This document shows positions 1 through 7,620 of a DNA stretch of 64,000 bases, piece by piece. The notes below the pieces were generated by a model that saw only the letters and a program-made list of their open reading frames with translations, made no database searches and was not told where the DNA came from. Position 1 is the first letter of the stretch; each line of letters opens with the position of its first letter. Made by a program: the position numbers and the translations under genes. The DNA is from Myroides sp. WP-1 (GTDB taxonomy: Bacteria > Bacteroidota > Bacteroidia > Flavobacteriales > Flavobacteriaceae): assembly GCF_014145635.1 (NCBI RefSeq), contig NZ_JACHTC010000015.1, positions 16,563 through 80,562 of the forward strand, given 5' to 3'.

Positions 1-1623
1 TTGTTATTCGTTACAGGAATCGGAACATTGATTCACTGGTACTCGACGAACTACATGAAAAATGACGAGAACTACGCTAAGTTTTTCGCTTATTTAAATC
101 TATTTATCTTCTTTATGATTGTGTTAGTTACGGGAAGTAACTTATTAATCACTTTCATCGGATGGGAAGGTGTTGGATTGTGTTCTTATTTACTAATCGG
201 ATTTTGGCATAAAAACCAATCGTATAACGACGCTGCTAAGAAAGCATTCATTATGAACCGCATCGGGGATTTAGGCTTTTTAGTAGGGGTATTTATCTTG
301 GCTTTCTTATTCCAATCACTAGACTATATGACTATCAAAGAAGCATTGATGAATGGTACTAACCACCAAATCAATATGTGGATCGGATGGGCTGCTTTAG
401 CCCTTTTTATTGGTGCTGTAGGAAAAAGTGCACAAATTCCATTGTATACATGGTTACCTGATGCGATGGCAGGACCAACTCCTGTATCGGCGTTAATTCA
501 CGCGGCAACCATGGTAACTGCGGGTATCTTCTTAATCACAAGATTAAACTTTGTATTTGACTTAGCGCCGCATATTCAAAATATCATTGCCATAGTTGGT
601 GCTTGTACGTCTTTATTTGCAGCGACTATTGGATTGGTGCAAACGGATATCAAAAAAGTATTGGCTTATTCAACGGTATCTCAATTGGGATTAATGTTTA
701 TGGCCGTGGGATTTGGTGCGTACGAAATCGCTGTTTTCCACGTGGTAACACACGCTTTCTTCAAAGCTTGTTTATTCTTGGGTTCTGGATCTGTTATCCA
801 TGCCATGGGTGGTGAACAAGACATGAGAAATATGGGTGGATTAAAGAAATTTATGCCTGCCACTTACGCCACTTTCCTTTTAGCAACTATTGCCATTTCA
901 GGGTTCCCTCCTTTTTCAGGGTTCTTCTCGAAAGACGAAATCCTATTAACGGCTTTCAGTCATAACCCTGTGCTATACGTAATCGGATCTATCGCGTCTA
1001 TCATGACCGCGTTCTATATGTTCAGATTGTTGTACCTTACTTTCTTCAAGAATTTCAGAGGAACACAAGAACAAAAAAATCACCTACACGAAAGCCCTGC
1101 AGCTATCACGATCCCTTTGTGGATTTTAGGTATTTTATCTGTTGTGGGTGGAGTAATTAGCTTACCTGGAAATAGCTGGTTAAATAGCTATTTAGAACCA
1201 ATCATCGTGAACAGTGCAAATGCACATCCACACGTTTTAGGAACAACAGAATATATCCTAATGGCTGTTGCTGTTATTGGCGCATGTATCGGTTTGTTTA
1301 TTGCCTATAGCAAGTACATCAAAAAAGGAGAACTTCCTCCTGCAGATGAACAAATGACAGGATTCCACAAAGTACTTTACAACAAATATTACATTGACGA
1401 AATCTACATGAAAGTAATTGTAAAACCAATTTACACCCTTTCTGTATTCTTTAGAGACGTTGTTGAAGTTGTATTGTCAGAAACCATTTATGGATTAGGA
1501 AAAATAGCAGACGGATTATCTTTACAAGGAAAAAAAGCACAAAACGGAAATATCGGATTGTACTTATTCGCCTTTGTATTCGGAATCTGTTTGATGTTGT
1601 ATTATTTATTCATTGCAAGTTAA
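1..1623 (+). CDS. nuoL: NADH-quinone oxidoreductase subunit L (5' truncated by window edge)
   Basis: NuoL is the distal antiporter-like proton-pumping subunit in the membrane arm of respiratory complex I. The reading frame is open from base 1, and the 540 visible residues are shorter than the usual 610-650, so the N-terminus lies outside the window. The Proton_antipo_M core is plain: GWEGVGLCSYLLIGFW holds the conserved TM5 glutamate, and GAVGKSAQIPLYTWLPDAM followed by GPTPVSALIHAATMVTAG holds the conserved lysine and histidines. After about residue 420 comes the long lateral-helix region and a last membrane helix (LYLFAFVFGICLMLYYLF). nuoM starts 10 nt after the stop, so the genes are co-transcribed. 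No oddities seen. Confidence 0.97.
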   Translation: MLFVTGIGTLIHWYSTNYMKNDENYAKFFAYLNLFIFFMIVLVTGSNLLITFIGWEGVGLCSYLLIGFWHKNQSYNDAAKKAFIMNRIGDLGFLVGVFILAFLFQSLDYMTIKEALMNGTNHQINMWIGWAALALFIGAVGKSAQIPLYTWLPDAMAGPTPVSALIHAATMVTAGIFLITRLNFVFDLAPHIQNIIAIVGACTSLFAATIGLVQTDIKKVLAYSTVSQLGLMFMAVGFGAYEIAVFHVVTHAFFKACLFLGSGSVIHAMGGEQDMRNMGGLKKFMPATYATFLLATIAISGFPPFSGFFSKDEILLTAFSHNPVLYVIGSIASIMTAFYMFRLLYLTFFKNFRGTQEQKNHLHESPAAITIPLWILGILSVVGGVISLPGNSWLNSYLEPIIVNSANAHPHVLGTTEYILMAVAVIGACIGLFIAYSKYIKKGELPPADEQMTGFHKVLYNKYYIDEIYMKVIVKPIYTLSVFFRDVVEVVLSETIYGLGKIADGLSLQGKKAQNGNIGLYLFAFVFGICLMLYYLFIAS

Positions 1624-1632
1624 TTTAGAGAG

Positions 1633-3066
1633 ATGAACGTAACTATATTATTATTAACGTTATTAGTTGGAGCATTTGCTACGTTTTTAGCAAATAAAAC
1701 ACTTGCCCCTAAAATTGCTTTGCTATTCGGGTTAGTCGCATTTGTAGAAACAATTGCCATCATTTGCCAACACAATTCAGGAGTAAATGCCGGTTTTACC
1801 ACGCAATGGATCATGAATCCCAACATTCACATTGCCCTAAAAGCGGATGGATTAGCTTTAGCCCTTGTTTTATTAACAACGATGTTAACACCGCTAATCA
1901 TTTTATCTTCTTTTGGAAATCACATTGAAAAATCAAATCTATTCTACGGTCTAGTAATGTTCATGGCATTTGCTATGACAGGAACATTCTTAGCTGCAGA
2001 CGGATTCTTATACTATATTTTCTGGGAGTTATCTTTAATTCCAATCTACTTCATCGCTTTACTGTGGGGGAATGATACCTTCGAAGCACGTAAAAAAGCA
2101 ATTTTCAAATTCTTTATTTACACGTTCGCAGGATCTTTATTCATGTTGGTTGGTTTTATCTACTTATACCAAAAAGCAGGTAGCTTCTTACTTACAGATT
2201 TATACAAGGTAAGTTTAACAAGCCAAGAACAATACTGGATTTTCCTAGCGTTCTTCTTAGCTTATGCAATTAAAATTCCCGTTTTTCCTTTCCATACTTG
2301 GCAGGCTTCTACTTATGAGAAAGCTCCTACGGTTGGAACGATGCTTCTATCGGGGATTATGTTGAAAATGGGATTGTACTCAATCATCCGTTGGCAATTG
2401 CCTATTACGCCTTCAGCGGCGAAAGACTTAATGCCGACAATTTTAGTATTGTGTATCATCGGTGTAGTATACGGATCGATCGTTGCGTTAAAACAAGTAA
2501 ACATCAAGCGTTTCTTCGCTTATTCTTCTTTAGCACACGTTGGTTTAATTGCTGCTGGTGCATATACTCTAACTTTAGATGGTTTGCTAGGTGCAGTATA
2601 TCAAATGTTAGCCCATGGTTTCGTAATTGTAGGTTTATTCTACGTTGCTGAAATCTTATACAACAGATTCGAAACTAGAGCGATTAACGAAATGGGAGGA
2701 ATTCGCCAACAAGCGCCTCAATTCGCATCTCTATTCATGATCTTACTATTTGCTTCTATTGGTCTACCAGGAACATTTAGTTTTATCGGTGAGTTTAGCT
2801 TGCTTTTCGGTCTATCGCAAATCAATATCTGGTACGCGATCATCGGAGGAACAAGTATTATTTTCGGTGCCTTCTATATGTTGCGCATGTTCCAAAGATC
2901 TATGTTAGGTGAAACGAATGCCAAAGTATTTACTGACGTAACGTTAAACGAAAAAATTGTTTTAGGTGTTTTAGTCATCACGGTAATTTTCCTTGGTGTT
3001 TACCCTAAACCAATTACTGATTTAATTACGCCAAGTTTGGTTGAAATCGTATCCTATATTAAATAA
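1633..3066 (+). CDS. nuoM: NADH-quinone oxidoreductase subunit M
   Basis: NuoM is the middle antiporter-like subunit of complex I and pumps protons in the inner membrane. The 477-aa protein is all membrane helices. It has the TM5 glutamate in FWELSLIPIYFIALLWG, and the TM7/TM8 region KIPVFPFHTWQASTYEKAPT followed by MLLSGIMLKMGLYSIIRW, typical of NuoM. The conserved lysine and histidine of the distal channel appear in VNIKRFFAYSSLAHVGLI. It follows nuoL by 10 nt with a weak purine stretch (agagag) before the ATG, and precedes nuoN by 48 nt. The order L-M-N is the standard nuo order. Confidence 0.97.
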   Translation: MNVTILLLTLLVGAFATFLANKTLAPKIALLFGLVAFVETIAIICQHNSGVNAGFTTQWIMNPNIHIALKADGLALALVLLTTMLTPLIILSSFGNHIEKSNLFYGLVMFMAFAMTGTFLAADGFLYYIFWELSLIPIYFIALLWGNDTFEARKKAIFKFFIYTFAGSLFMLVGFIYLYQKAGSFLLTDLYKVSLTSQEQYWIFLAFFLAYAIKIPVFPFHTWQASTYEKAPTVGTMLLSGIMLKMGLYSIIRWQLPITPSAAKDLMPTILVLCIIGVVYGSIVALKQVNIKRFFAYSSLAHVGLIAAGAYTLTLDGLLGAVYQMLAHGFVIVGLFYVAEILYNRFETRAINEMGGIRQQAPQFASLFMILLFASIGLPGTFSFIGEFSLLFGLSQINIWYAIIGGTSIIFGAFYMLRMFQRSMLGETNAKVFTDVTLNEKIVLGVLVITVIFLGVYPKPITDLITPSLVEIVSYIK

Positions 3067-3114
3067 CAATTGAGATTCAGCTTATTCTGAAACCATCATT
3101 CCAAAATATAAAAG

Positions 3115-4500
3115 ATGAATACATTAATAGCAGTTGGAGTATTAGCGGTTATCGTTCTACTAGCAGAGATCATTAATTTGAGAAAATTAATCATCCCTGT
3201 AACAATTGTAGGACTAGTGGGAATTCTCGGTTACACGCTTTGCAATATTGACGTGGTGGAAGGCCACTACAACAATATGATTGTAACTACGAAATTTTCA
3301 AGCGCATTTTCTTCTTTATTTATTGCCCTAACCATCTTGTTAGTTGGCTTGAGTAAAGATTTTTATCAAACGCAATTTTCTAAAATATCAGACTATATTT
3401 CGTTGAAATTATTCTTGCTCATGGGTGCTATCTCCATGGTAAGCTTCGGAAATATGGCCATGTTTTTTGTGGGATTAGAAATTCTTTCTATTACCTTATA
3501 CATTCTTTGTGGATCAGATCGTACGAATATCAAGAGTAACGAATCTGCCATGAAATACTTCTTGTTAGGATCTTTTGCTTCAGGGGTAGTTCTATTCGGA
3601 ATTGCTTTGATCTATGGTGCTACAGGATCTTTTGACTTGGCTCAAATTACCCAGTTAACAACAAGTAACCCTATGCCTGTTTGGTATGCTTTAGGGGTAA
3701 CGATGGTGATTATCGGTATGTTGTTCAAAATAGCAGCCGTACCTTTCCACTTCTGGGCACCAGACGTGTACCAAGGAGCACCAAACCTAACTACTGCAAT
3801 GATGAGTACGTTGGTAAAAGTAACCGCTGTAGCTACGTTATACAAAGTATCGATCAACTTGCTACACCAAATGCCTTCGCACTATACAACAGCAATCGTT
3901 GTTATTGCAATCTTAACTATGTCTGTGGGTAATATCATGGCCTTACGTCAAGATAATATGAAACGTCTATTAGCTTACTCAGGTATTTCACATGCTGGAT
4001 TTATGATGATGGCGTTGACCGCTTTAGGTAGTGCTACTCCAAATCTTTTCTACTATGCTACTTCATATGCTTTTGCAGGTATCGCTGCTTTTACGGTACT
4101 AACAATTGTAACAAAAGGAAAAGACAACGAACATATCAATAACTTTAAAGGATTAGGCAAATCTAACCCTCTTTTAGCGGTTATCTTATCGGTTGCCTTA
4201 TTATCTATGGGAGGTATTCCAATCTTCGCTGGTTTCTTCGGAAAATTCTTCTTATTCACAGAAGCAGTGAAAAACGGATTCATCACTTTAGTTATCTTCG
4301 GGGTAATCAACTCGTTTATCAGTATCTACTACTACTTAAAAATTATCATCTTGATGTTTGCTAAGCAGGGGGAAGAAACAGAGACAGAACCAACACCAAT
4401 TCAAGTACCTCTATCCTACACCATCGTAGGTTTACTTGCAGTAGCTGCAGTAGTGGTATTCGGATTATGTCCTTCACTTGTTTTAGGACTCTTCTACTAA
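3115..4500 (+). CDS. nuoN: NADH-quinone oxidoreductase subunit N
   Basis: NuoN is the third antiporter-like subunit of complex I, next to the NuoA/J/K/H module. It has 461 aa, with about 14 hydrophobic helices expected. Recognisable signatures are the TM5 glutamate in MFFVGLEILSITLYILCG, the TM7 lysine and proline in FKIAAVPFHFWAPDVYQGAP, and DNMKRLLAYSGISHAGFM. It is the last gene of the operon: a strong hairpin with a T-run follows 33 nt after the stop, and the DNA beyond is of a different, accessory character. Confidence 0.97.
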   Translation: MNTLIAVGVLAVIVLLAEIINLRKLIIPVTIVGLVGILGYTLCNIDVVEGHYNNMIVTTKFSSAFSSLFIALTILLVGLSKDFYQTQFSKISDYISLKLFLLMGAISMVSFGNMAMFFVGLEILSITLYILCGSDRTNIKSNESAMKYFLLGSFASGVVLFGIALIYGATGSFDLAQITQLTTSNPMPVWYALGVTMVIIGMLFKIAAVPFHFWAPDVYQGAPNLTTAMMSTLVKVTAVATLYKVSINLLHQMPSHYTTAIVVIAILTMSVGNIMALRQDNMKRLLAYSGISHAGFMMMALTALGSATPNLFYYATSYAFAGIAAFTVLTIVTKGKDNEHINNFKGLGKSNPLLAVILSVALLSMGGIPIFAGFFGKFFLFTEAVKNGFITLVIFGVINSFISIYYYLKIIILMFAKQGEETETEPTPIQVPLSYTIVGLLAVAAVVVFGLCPSLVLGLFY

Positions 4501-4532
4501 GAACAAATAAATAACAATTCAATAAATTACTC

Positions 4533-4572
4533 AAAGGCTAAGGATGCGACAACATCACTTAGCCTTTTTTTT
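4533..4572 (+). terminator. Intrinsic terminator of the nuo operon
   Basis: A 10-bp stem AAAGGCTAAG/CTTAGCCTTT with a 15-nt loop runs into eight T residues. It lies directly after nuoN and ends the complex I operon. Confidence 0.9.
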
Positions 4573-4711
4573 GGTTATGAGTGATCTGTTATCGGTTATG
4601 AGTGATCCCTAAATCTGGTTAACTGTTGTTTGTATCAACTGTACAACAAACAACTTACATCTCACTCTCTCACTACCTTCGTATCTTCTTAAACAATTCA
4701 AACCACTATTA
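4573..4711. other. Intergenic DNA with GTTATGAGTGATC repeat and an inverted repeat
   Basis: No gene is seen here. Directly after the nuo terminator, GGTTATGAGTGATC occurs twice (about 4574 and 4593). The same word family recurs after the M13 peptidase terminator at 16118-16155. An inverted repeat GTTGTTTGT (4625-4633) / ACAAACAAC (4646-4654) lies between these repeats and the first cassette. It has no T-run, so it is not an obvious terminator. The segment marks the change from core genome to the accessory array. Confidence 0.55.
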
Positions 4712-4784
4712 AAAATCTCATTCAAAATTCAAATAACCAACTAATAAACAATAGGTTAAGTGATTTAAAAATTCTCAAACACTG

Positions 4785-4792
4785 TATATTTG
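4785..4792 (+). promoter_or_regulatory. -7 promoter box of cassette 1
   Basis: TATATTTG matches the Bacteroidota -7 consensus TAnnTTTG exactly. A start near 4799 would give a transcript that begins about 35 nt before the structured RNA at 4834 and reads on into the 81-codon gene. No good -33 TTG is seen. Cassettes 2 and 3 have weaker boxes at the same place (TATCTTTA, TATTTTAG), each followed by a shared CTCCTAAA or TTCCTAAA. Confidence 0.5.
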
Positions 4793-4833
4793 ATCTTCCT
4801 AAAGCAATAACATTATACTTCATAAAAGACTTT

Positions 4834-4910
4834 CCCGTAAGGCAAGGTGGCACATTCGGAAACTACTGCAATGCTGTTATTGGCATAGGACACCTAAACC
4901 TTACGGTTTT
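4834..4910 (+). ncRNA. Structured RNA element, cassette 1 (unrecognised family)
   Basis: A three-helix RNA can be drawn. P1 is CCGTAAGG (4835-4842) with CCTTACGG (4899-4906), followed by five T residues. P2 is AGGTG (4845-4849) with CACCT (4891-4895). P3 is ATGC (4871-4874) with GCAT (4883-4886). From GGTG to CACC is exactly 49 nt, as in the other two copies. Shared unpaired words are GGAAAC and the TAGGACACCTA strand. P1 plus its T-run resembles a short intrinsic terminator, so the element could be a small RNA gene or a termination-type leader for the gene starting 26 nt on. I cannot match it to a named Rfam family from memory. Confidence 0.65.
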
Positions 4911-4935
4911 TACACTATTCTTAAACAATAACAAT

Positions 4936-5181
4936 ATGAGTACAAAACCTCAACCCCACATGCTATCCAAAAACGATAGCCACAACTTAGCGCTGTTGCA
5001 AGAGCTGTATGACCTCAACCCCGATTTTGCCTCTTATGCGCAAAGTATCAACGCCTTGTTTTACTACTACGTTCAACATTGTACAGAAAACGCGGATGAA
5101 TTCTTTCTCAATGCATCTGACGTTCATCAAGTTCTGGAAATCGTTCACACGCTACAAAAACTAAAGAAACCTAAAAATTAA
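4936..5181 (+). CDS. Uncharacterised 81-aa protein, cassette 1
   Basis: I do not recognise this family. The protein looks all-helical and soluble, with no signal peptide or membrane segment. It starts MSTKPQPHMLSKNDSHNLAL, has an aromatic-rich middle (SINALFYYYVQHC) and ends in a basic tail (LQKLKKPKN). It has one cysteine and no known catalytic motif. The ATG lies 26 nt after the structured RNA in an A-rich leader without a Shine-Dalgarno site. The gene recurs at 5900 and 6852 with only a few base changes, several of them silent (for example tactac/tattac), which supports real coding. A hairpin terminator follows 32 nt after the stop. Confidence 0.7.
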   Translation: MSTKPQPHMLSKNDSHNLALLQELYDLNPDFASYAQSINALFYYYVQHCTENADEFFLNASDVHQVLEIVHTLQKLKKPKN

Positions 5182-5213
5182 TCGTTCTCTTATGATGCAT
5201 CATCTTCTAACAT

Positions 5214-5250
5214 AAAAAGCAGCAATAAACCCAAGTCTATTGGTGCTTTT
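5214..5250 (+). terminator. Terminator of cassette 1
   Basis: Stem AAAAGCAGCAATA with TATTGGTGCTTTT (one mismatch), then a T-rich tail. The corresponding hairpins of cassettes 2 and 3 keep the pairing with changed bases. Confidence 0.75.
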
Positions 5251-5670
5251 CTATTTTTTGAAATATATTTAATCACATTCGATTGTATGATCTCTTTGTA
5301 CGGAACATAATTGGTCTTCTGAAGCATGTCTATAATAGTATGATCAACATTAGATTTTATTCAAATTTCATCCATAACGTAAGACATACTAAATGAGTAG
5401 TTATCTTTCTTTTCCGTGTCAACAACATATTCTTTTGAATCCGAATAGTTGAGATTACCTTCTTTTTTTAAAACAAAAAAATAAGAAAAAAGCATACTTC
5501 TTCCTTTCTCCAACTAAATGAGTCAATTAGGTGTATCTATTTTTAGACATTGCATTTAATATTTCATCATCACAACTAGATCTATTAGCTACAATAACTG
5601 TATATCTTTCGCTTGCCATTTCTTCTTGAAAATGTTCACCCATCCTTCTTTCTTTAAAAAAAGAAATCAA
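5230..5670 (-). pseudogene. Decayed minus-strand gene between cassettes 1 and 2
   Basis: On the minus strand, reading from about 5668 down, the frame gives MGEHFQEEMASERYTVIV... and stops early. A second frame continues with NLNYSDSKEYVVDTEKK, SMSYVMDEI, a TGA, then NVDHTIIDMLQKTNYVPYK. Together these describe a protein of roughly 140 aa now broken by a frameshift and a stop. The copy after cassette 2 has the same TGA and much of the same sequence, so the damage came before the duplication. No family is recognised. It is co-duplicated with the cassette rather than being part of it. Confidence 0.5.
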
Positions 5671-5797
5671 AGCCTATAATCTCATTCACAATTCAAATAA
5701 CTAACTAAAATACAGTGGATTAAAAGACAAAAAAACAATATTAAGACATTATCTTTAGTACTCCTAAATTTCAAGTTTTACACCACAAAAAAAATTT

Positions 5798-5878
5798 GCC
5801 TGTAATTGGATGGTGGCGCTATTGGAAACAACCGCAACGCTACTTGAAGCGTAGGACACCTAAACTTTACAGGCTTTT
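5798..5878 (+). ncRNA. Structured RNA element, cassette 2
   Basis: This has the same architecture as at 4834 with different helix sequences. P1 is GCCTGTAA (5798-5805) with TTACAGGC (5867-5874), followed by four T residues. P2 is GGTG (5812-5815) with CACC (5857-5860). P3 is ACGCT (5837-5841) with AGCGT (5848-5852). The GGTG-to-CACC core is 49 nt and P3 starts at core position 26, as in the other copies. P3 shows a compensatory T-A to C-G change relative to copy 1. The 81-codon gene begins 22 nt downstream. Confidence 0.65.
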
Positions 5879-5899
5879 ATATTTCCAAATTCAAGTATT

Positions 5900-6145
5900 A
5901 TGAGTCCAAAACCTCAACCCCACATGCTATCCAAAAACGATAGCCACAACTTAGCGCTGTTGCAAGAGCTGTATGACCTCAACCCCGATTTTGCCTCTTA
6001 TGCGCAAAGTATCAACGCCTTGTTTTATTACTACGTTCAACATTGTACTGAAAACGCGGATGAATTCTTTCTCAATGCATCTGACGTTCATCAAGTGCTG
6101 GAAATCGTTCACACGCAACAAAAACTAAAGAAACCTAAAAATTAA
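5900..6145 (+). CDS. Uncharacterised 81-aa protein, cassette 2
   Basis: Near-identical to the product at 4936, with two replacements: T3 to P and L72 to Q in the VHTLQ stretch. The other base differences are silent. No signal peptide or motif is seen and the function is unknown. It is preceded by the cassette 2 RNA and followed 32 nt on by its own hairpin terminator, so each cassette is a complete transcription unit. Confidence 0.7.
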   Translation: MSPKPQPHMLSKNDSHNLALLQELYDLNPDFASYAQSINALFYYYVQHCTENADEFFLNASDVHQVLEIVHTQQKLKKPKN

Positions 6146-6177
6146 TCGTTCTCTTATGATGCATCATCTTCTAACAT

Positions 6178-6217
6178 AAAAAGCAGTAATAAACCGAGGT
6201 TTGCAACTGCTTTTTTA
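6178..6217 (+). terminator. Terminator of cassette 2
   Basis: Stem AAAAGCAGT with ACTGCTTTT, then a run of T. Compared with cassette 3 (GCAGC/GCTGC) the base pair at the end of the stem has changed on both sides, so the hairpin itself has been maintained. Confidence 0.8.
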
Positions 6218-6622
6218 TTTTTTGAAATATATTTAATCACATTCGATTATATGACCCCTTTGTACGGAACATAATTGTTCTTCTGAAGCATATCTATAAT
6301 AGTATGATCAACATTAGATTTTATTCAAATTTCATCCATAACGTAAGACATACAAAACAAGTAGTTATCTTTCTTTTCCGTCTCAACAACATATTCTTTT
6401 GAATCCGAATAGTTGAGATTACCTTCTTTTTTTAAAAGAAAAAAGCATACTTCTTCCTTTCTCCAACAAAATGAGTGAATTAGGTGTATCTATTTTAGAC
6501 ATTGCATTCAATATTTCATCATCACAACTAAATCTATTAGTTACAATAACTGTATATCTTTCACTTGCCATTTCTTCTTGAAAATTATCACCAATCCTCC
6601 TTCCTTTAAAAAAAGAAATCAA
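6195..6622 (-). pseudogene. Decayed minus-strand gene between cassettes 2 and 3
   Basis: Second copy of the broken gene at 5230-5670. An ATG at 6622 opens 67 codons (MISFFKGRRIGDNFQEEMAS..., then SLILLEKGRSMLFSF) that end at a frameshift near the AAAAAAAG tract. The downstream part (YSDSKEYVV..., SMSYVMDEI, TGA, NVDHTIIDML) lies in another frame. It shares its TGA with the first copy. Function unknown. Confidence 0.5.
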
Positions 6623-6750
6623 AGCCTATAATCTCATTCACAATTCAAATAACTAACTAAAAAACAATCAGTTAATATTTTAAACTAGCAAAATTTATTT
6701 TAGATTTAATATTCCTAAATATTAACTTTATGACATTTGAACAAGATTCT

Positions 6751-6830
6751 ACCCATGTAGTAAGGTGACGGAATTGGAAACAACCGTAACGCTGTTAATA
6801 GCGTAGGACACCTACTCTGCATGGGTTTTA
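6751..6830 (+). ncRNA. Structured RNA element, cassette 3
   Basis: Third copy. P1 is ACCCATGTAG (6751-6760) with CTGCATGGGT (6817-6826), 10 bp with one G-U pair, followed by T residues. P2 is AGGTG (6763-6767) with CACCT (6809-6813). P3 is ACGCT (6789-6793) with AGCGT (6800-6804). The core is again exactly 49 nt and carries TTGGAAACAACCG and GCGTAGGACACCTA as in copy 2. The P1 sequence is unrelated to those of the other copies although pairing is complete. The 81-codon gene starts 22 nt downstream. Confidence 0.65.
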
Positions 6831-6851
6831 ATATTCCTATTTATTAACAAT

Positions 6852-7097
6852 ATGAGTACAAAACCTCAACCCCACATGCTATCCAAAAACGATAGCCACA
6901 ACTTAGCGCTGTTGCAAGAGCTGTATGACCTCAACCCCGATTTTGCCTCTTATGCGCAAAGTATCAACGCCTTGTTCTATTACTACGTTCAACATTGTAC
7001 AGAAAACGCGGACGAATTCTTTCTCAATGCATCTGACGTTCATCAAGTGCTGGAAATCGTTCACACGCTACAAAAACTAAAGAAACCTAAAAATTAA
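6852..7097 (+). CDS. Uncharacterised 81-aa protein, cassette 3
   Basis: Protein identical to that at 4936; the DNA differs by a few silent changes (for example ttctattac, gcggac). No domain is recognised. Unlike cassettes 1 and 2, it is not followed by the decayed minus-strand gene. Its terminator runs straight into a duplicated 3' end of the small feo gene, then into foreign DNA. Confidence 0.7.
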   Translation: MSTKPQPHMLSKNDSHNLALLQELYDLNPDFASYAQSINALFYYYVQHCTENADEFFLNASDVHQVLEIVHTLQKLKKPKN

Positions 7098-7125
7098 TCG
7101 TTCTCTTATGATGCATCTACTAACG

Positions 7126-7241
7126 TAAAAAGCAGCAATAAACCCAAGTCTATTGCTGCTTTTTTTATCTTATTAAAATGAGGATGTCCTCAAGCTATAT
7201 ATTTGTTATGAACATCCACAGTTTCCGCTCCCACAAGAGCC
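7126..7241. repeat. 116-bp perfect direct repeat, copy A
   Basis: This is base-for-base identical to 10279-10394. It contains the cassette terminator hairpin (7127-7166) and the last 12 codons, stop included, of the feo-associated Cys-rich protein gene on the minus strand (7206-7241). Here that gene has no upstream part. The two copies bracket an ABC exporter fragment and a TonB-type receptor gene, so the segment between was inserted or duplicated together with this sequence. Confidence 0.9.
7127..7166 (+). terminator. Terminator of cassette 3
   Basis: Perfect stem AAAAAGCAGCAATA / TATTGCTGCTTTTT around an ACCCAAGTC loop, ending in T residues. It lies inside direct repeat copy A. Confidence 0.85.
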
Positions 7242-7255
7242 TCTACAACAATTTT

Positions 7256-7435
7256 TTAAACACCAAGATCCAACTGATTTTTTATCAAATTATAATATGT
7301 TTTTCTATTGGATATTAATTTATCATGATTCCCTAGTTCTACAACTTCTCCTTTTTCTAAAACTACTATTTGATCTGATTTCTTTACTGTGGATAATCTA
7401 TGAGCAATTATAATAACAGTTTTAGTTTTTTTTTT
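7256..7435 (-). pseudogene. C-terminal fragment of an ABC exporter ATPase
   Basis: The minus strand encodes [18 protein letters not shown], then [19 protein letters not shown] and a stop at 7256. This is the switch-histidine (H-loop) region and C-terminus of an ABC exporter, of the kind found in peptidase-containing bacteriocin exporters and MsbA-like proteins. Walker A, Walker B and the membrane domain are absent. Upstream the frame runs into a poly-A tract and an unrelated stretch ([17 protein letters not shown]). It is therefore a remnant carried with the receptor gene next to it. Confidence 0.75.
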
Positions 7436-7441
7436 TAATAA

Positions 7442-7620
7442 AATCTGGTCTGATATTCACATCCATTTTAGTACCAACAGTAAGATTAGCTAATTCTTAA
7501 TAACTTCAATACGTATATTGACTATTTTTAAGTAACAAATAGAATATATAATTAAATTAACTTGATCAAAGTTTTAATACATTAGATCCTTGTTGGTATT
7601 AGGTTTGCAAACATTCATTC
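7442..7620. other. AT-rich junction DNA
   Basis: No intact gene. On the minus strand a short open stretch reads [19 protein letters not shown] before meeting the ABC remnant. Its origin is not recognised and it has no start codon. The rest is AT-rich and bears no visible promoter or hairpin. Confidence 0.4.

Noticed and set aside
4834..6830. Hammerhead, twister, c-di-GMP or cobalamin riboswitch as identity of the RNA
   Set aside because: The conserved motifs of these families as I remember them (for example CUGAUGA with GAAA for hammerhead) are absent.
4712..7166. CRISPR array or retron
   Set aside because: Units are about 960 bp with genes inside; there are no short repeats with spacers, no cas genes and no reverse transcriptase.
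4712..7166. Type III toxin-antitoxin of the ToxIN kind
   Set aside because: The RNA is not a tandem of short repeats and the 81-aa protein does not look like the larger ToxN-type ribonuclease. Only the RNA-then-gene order is similar.
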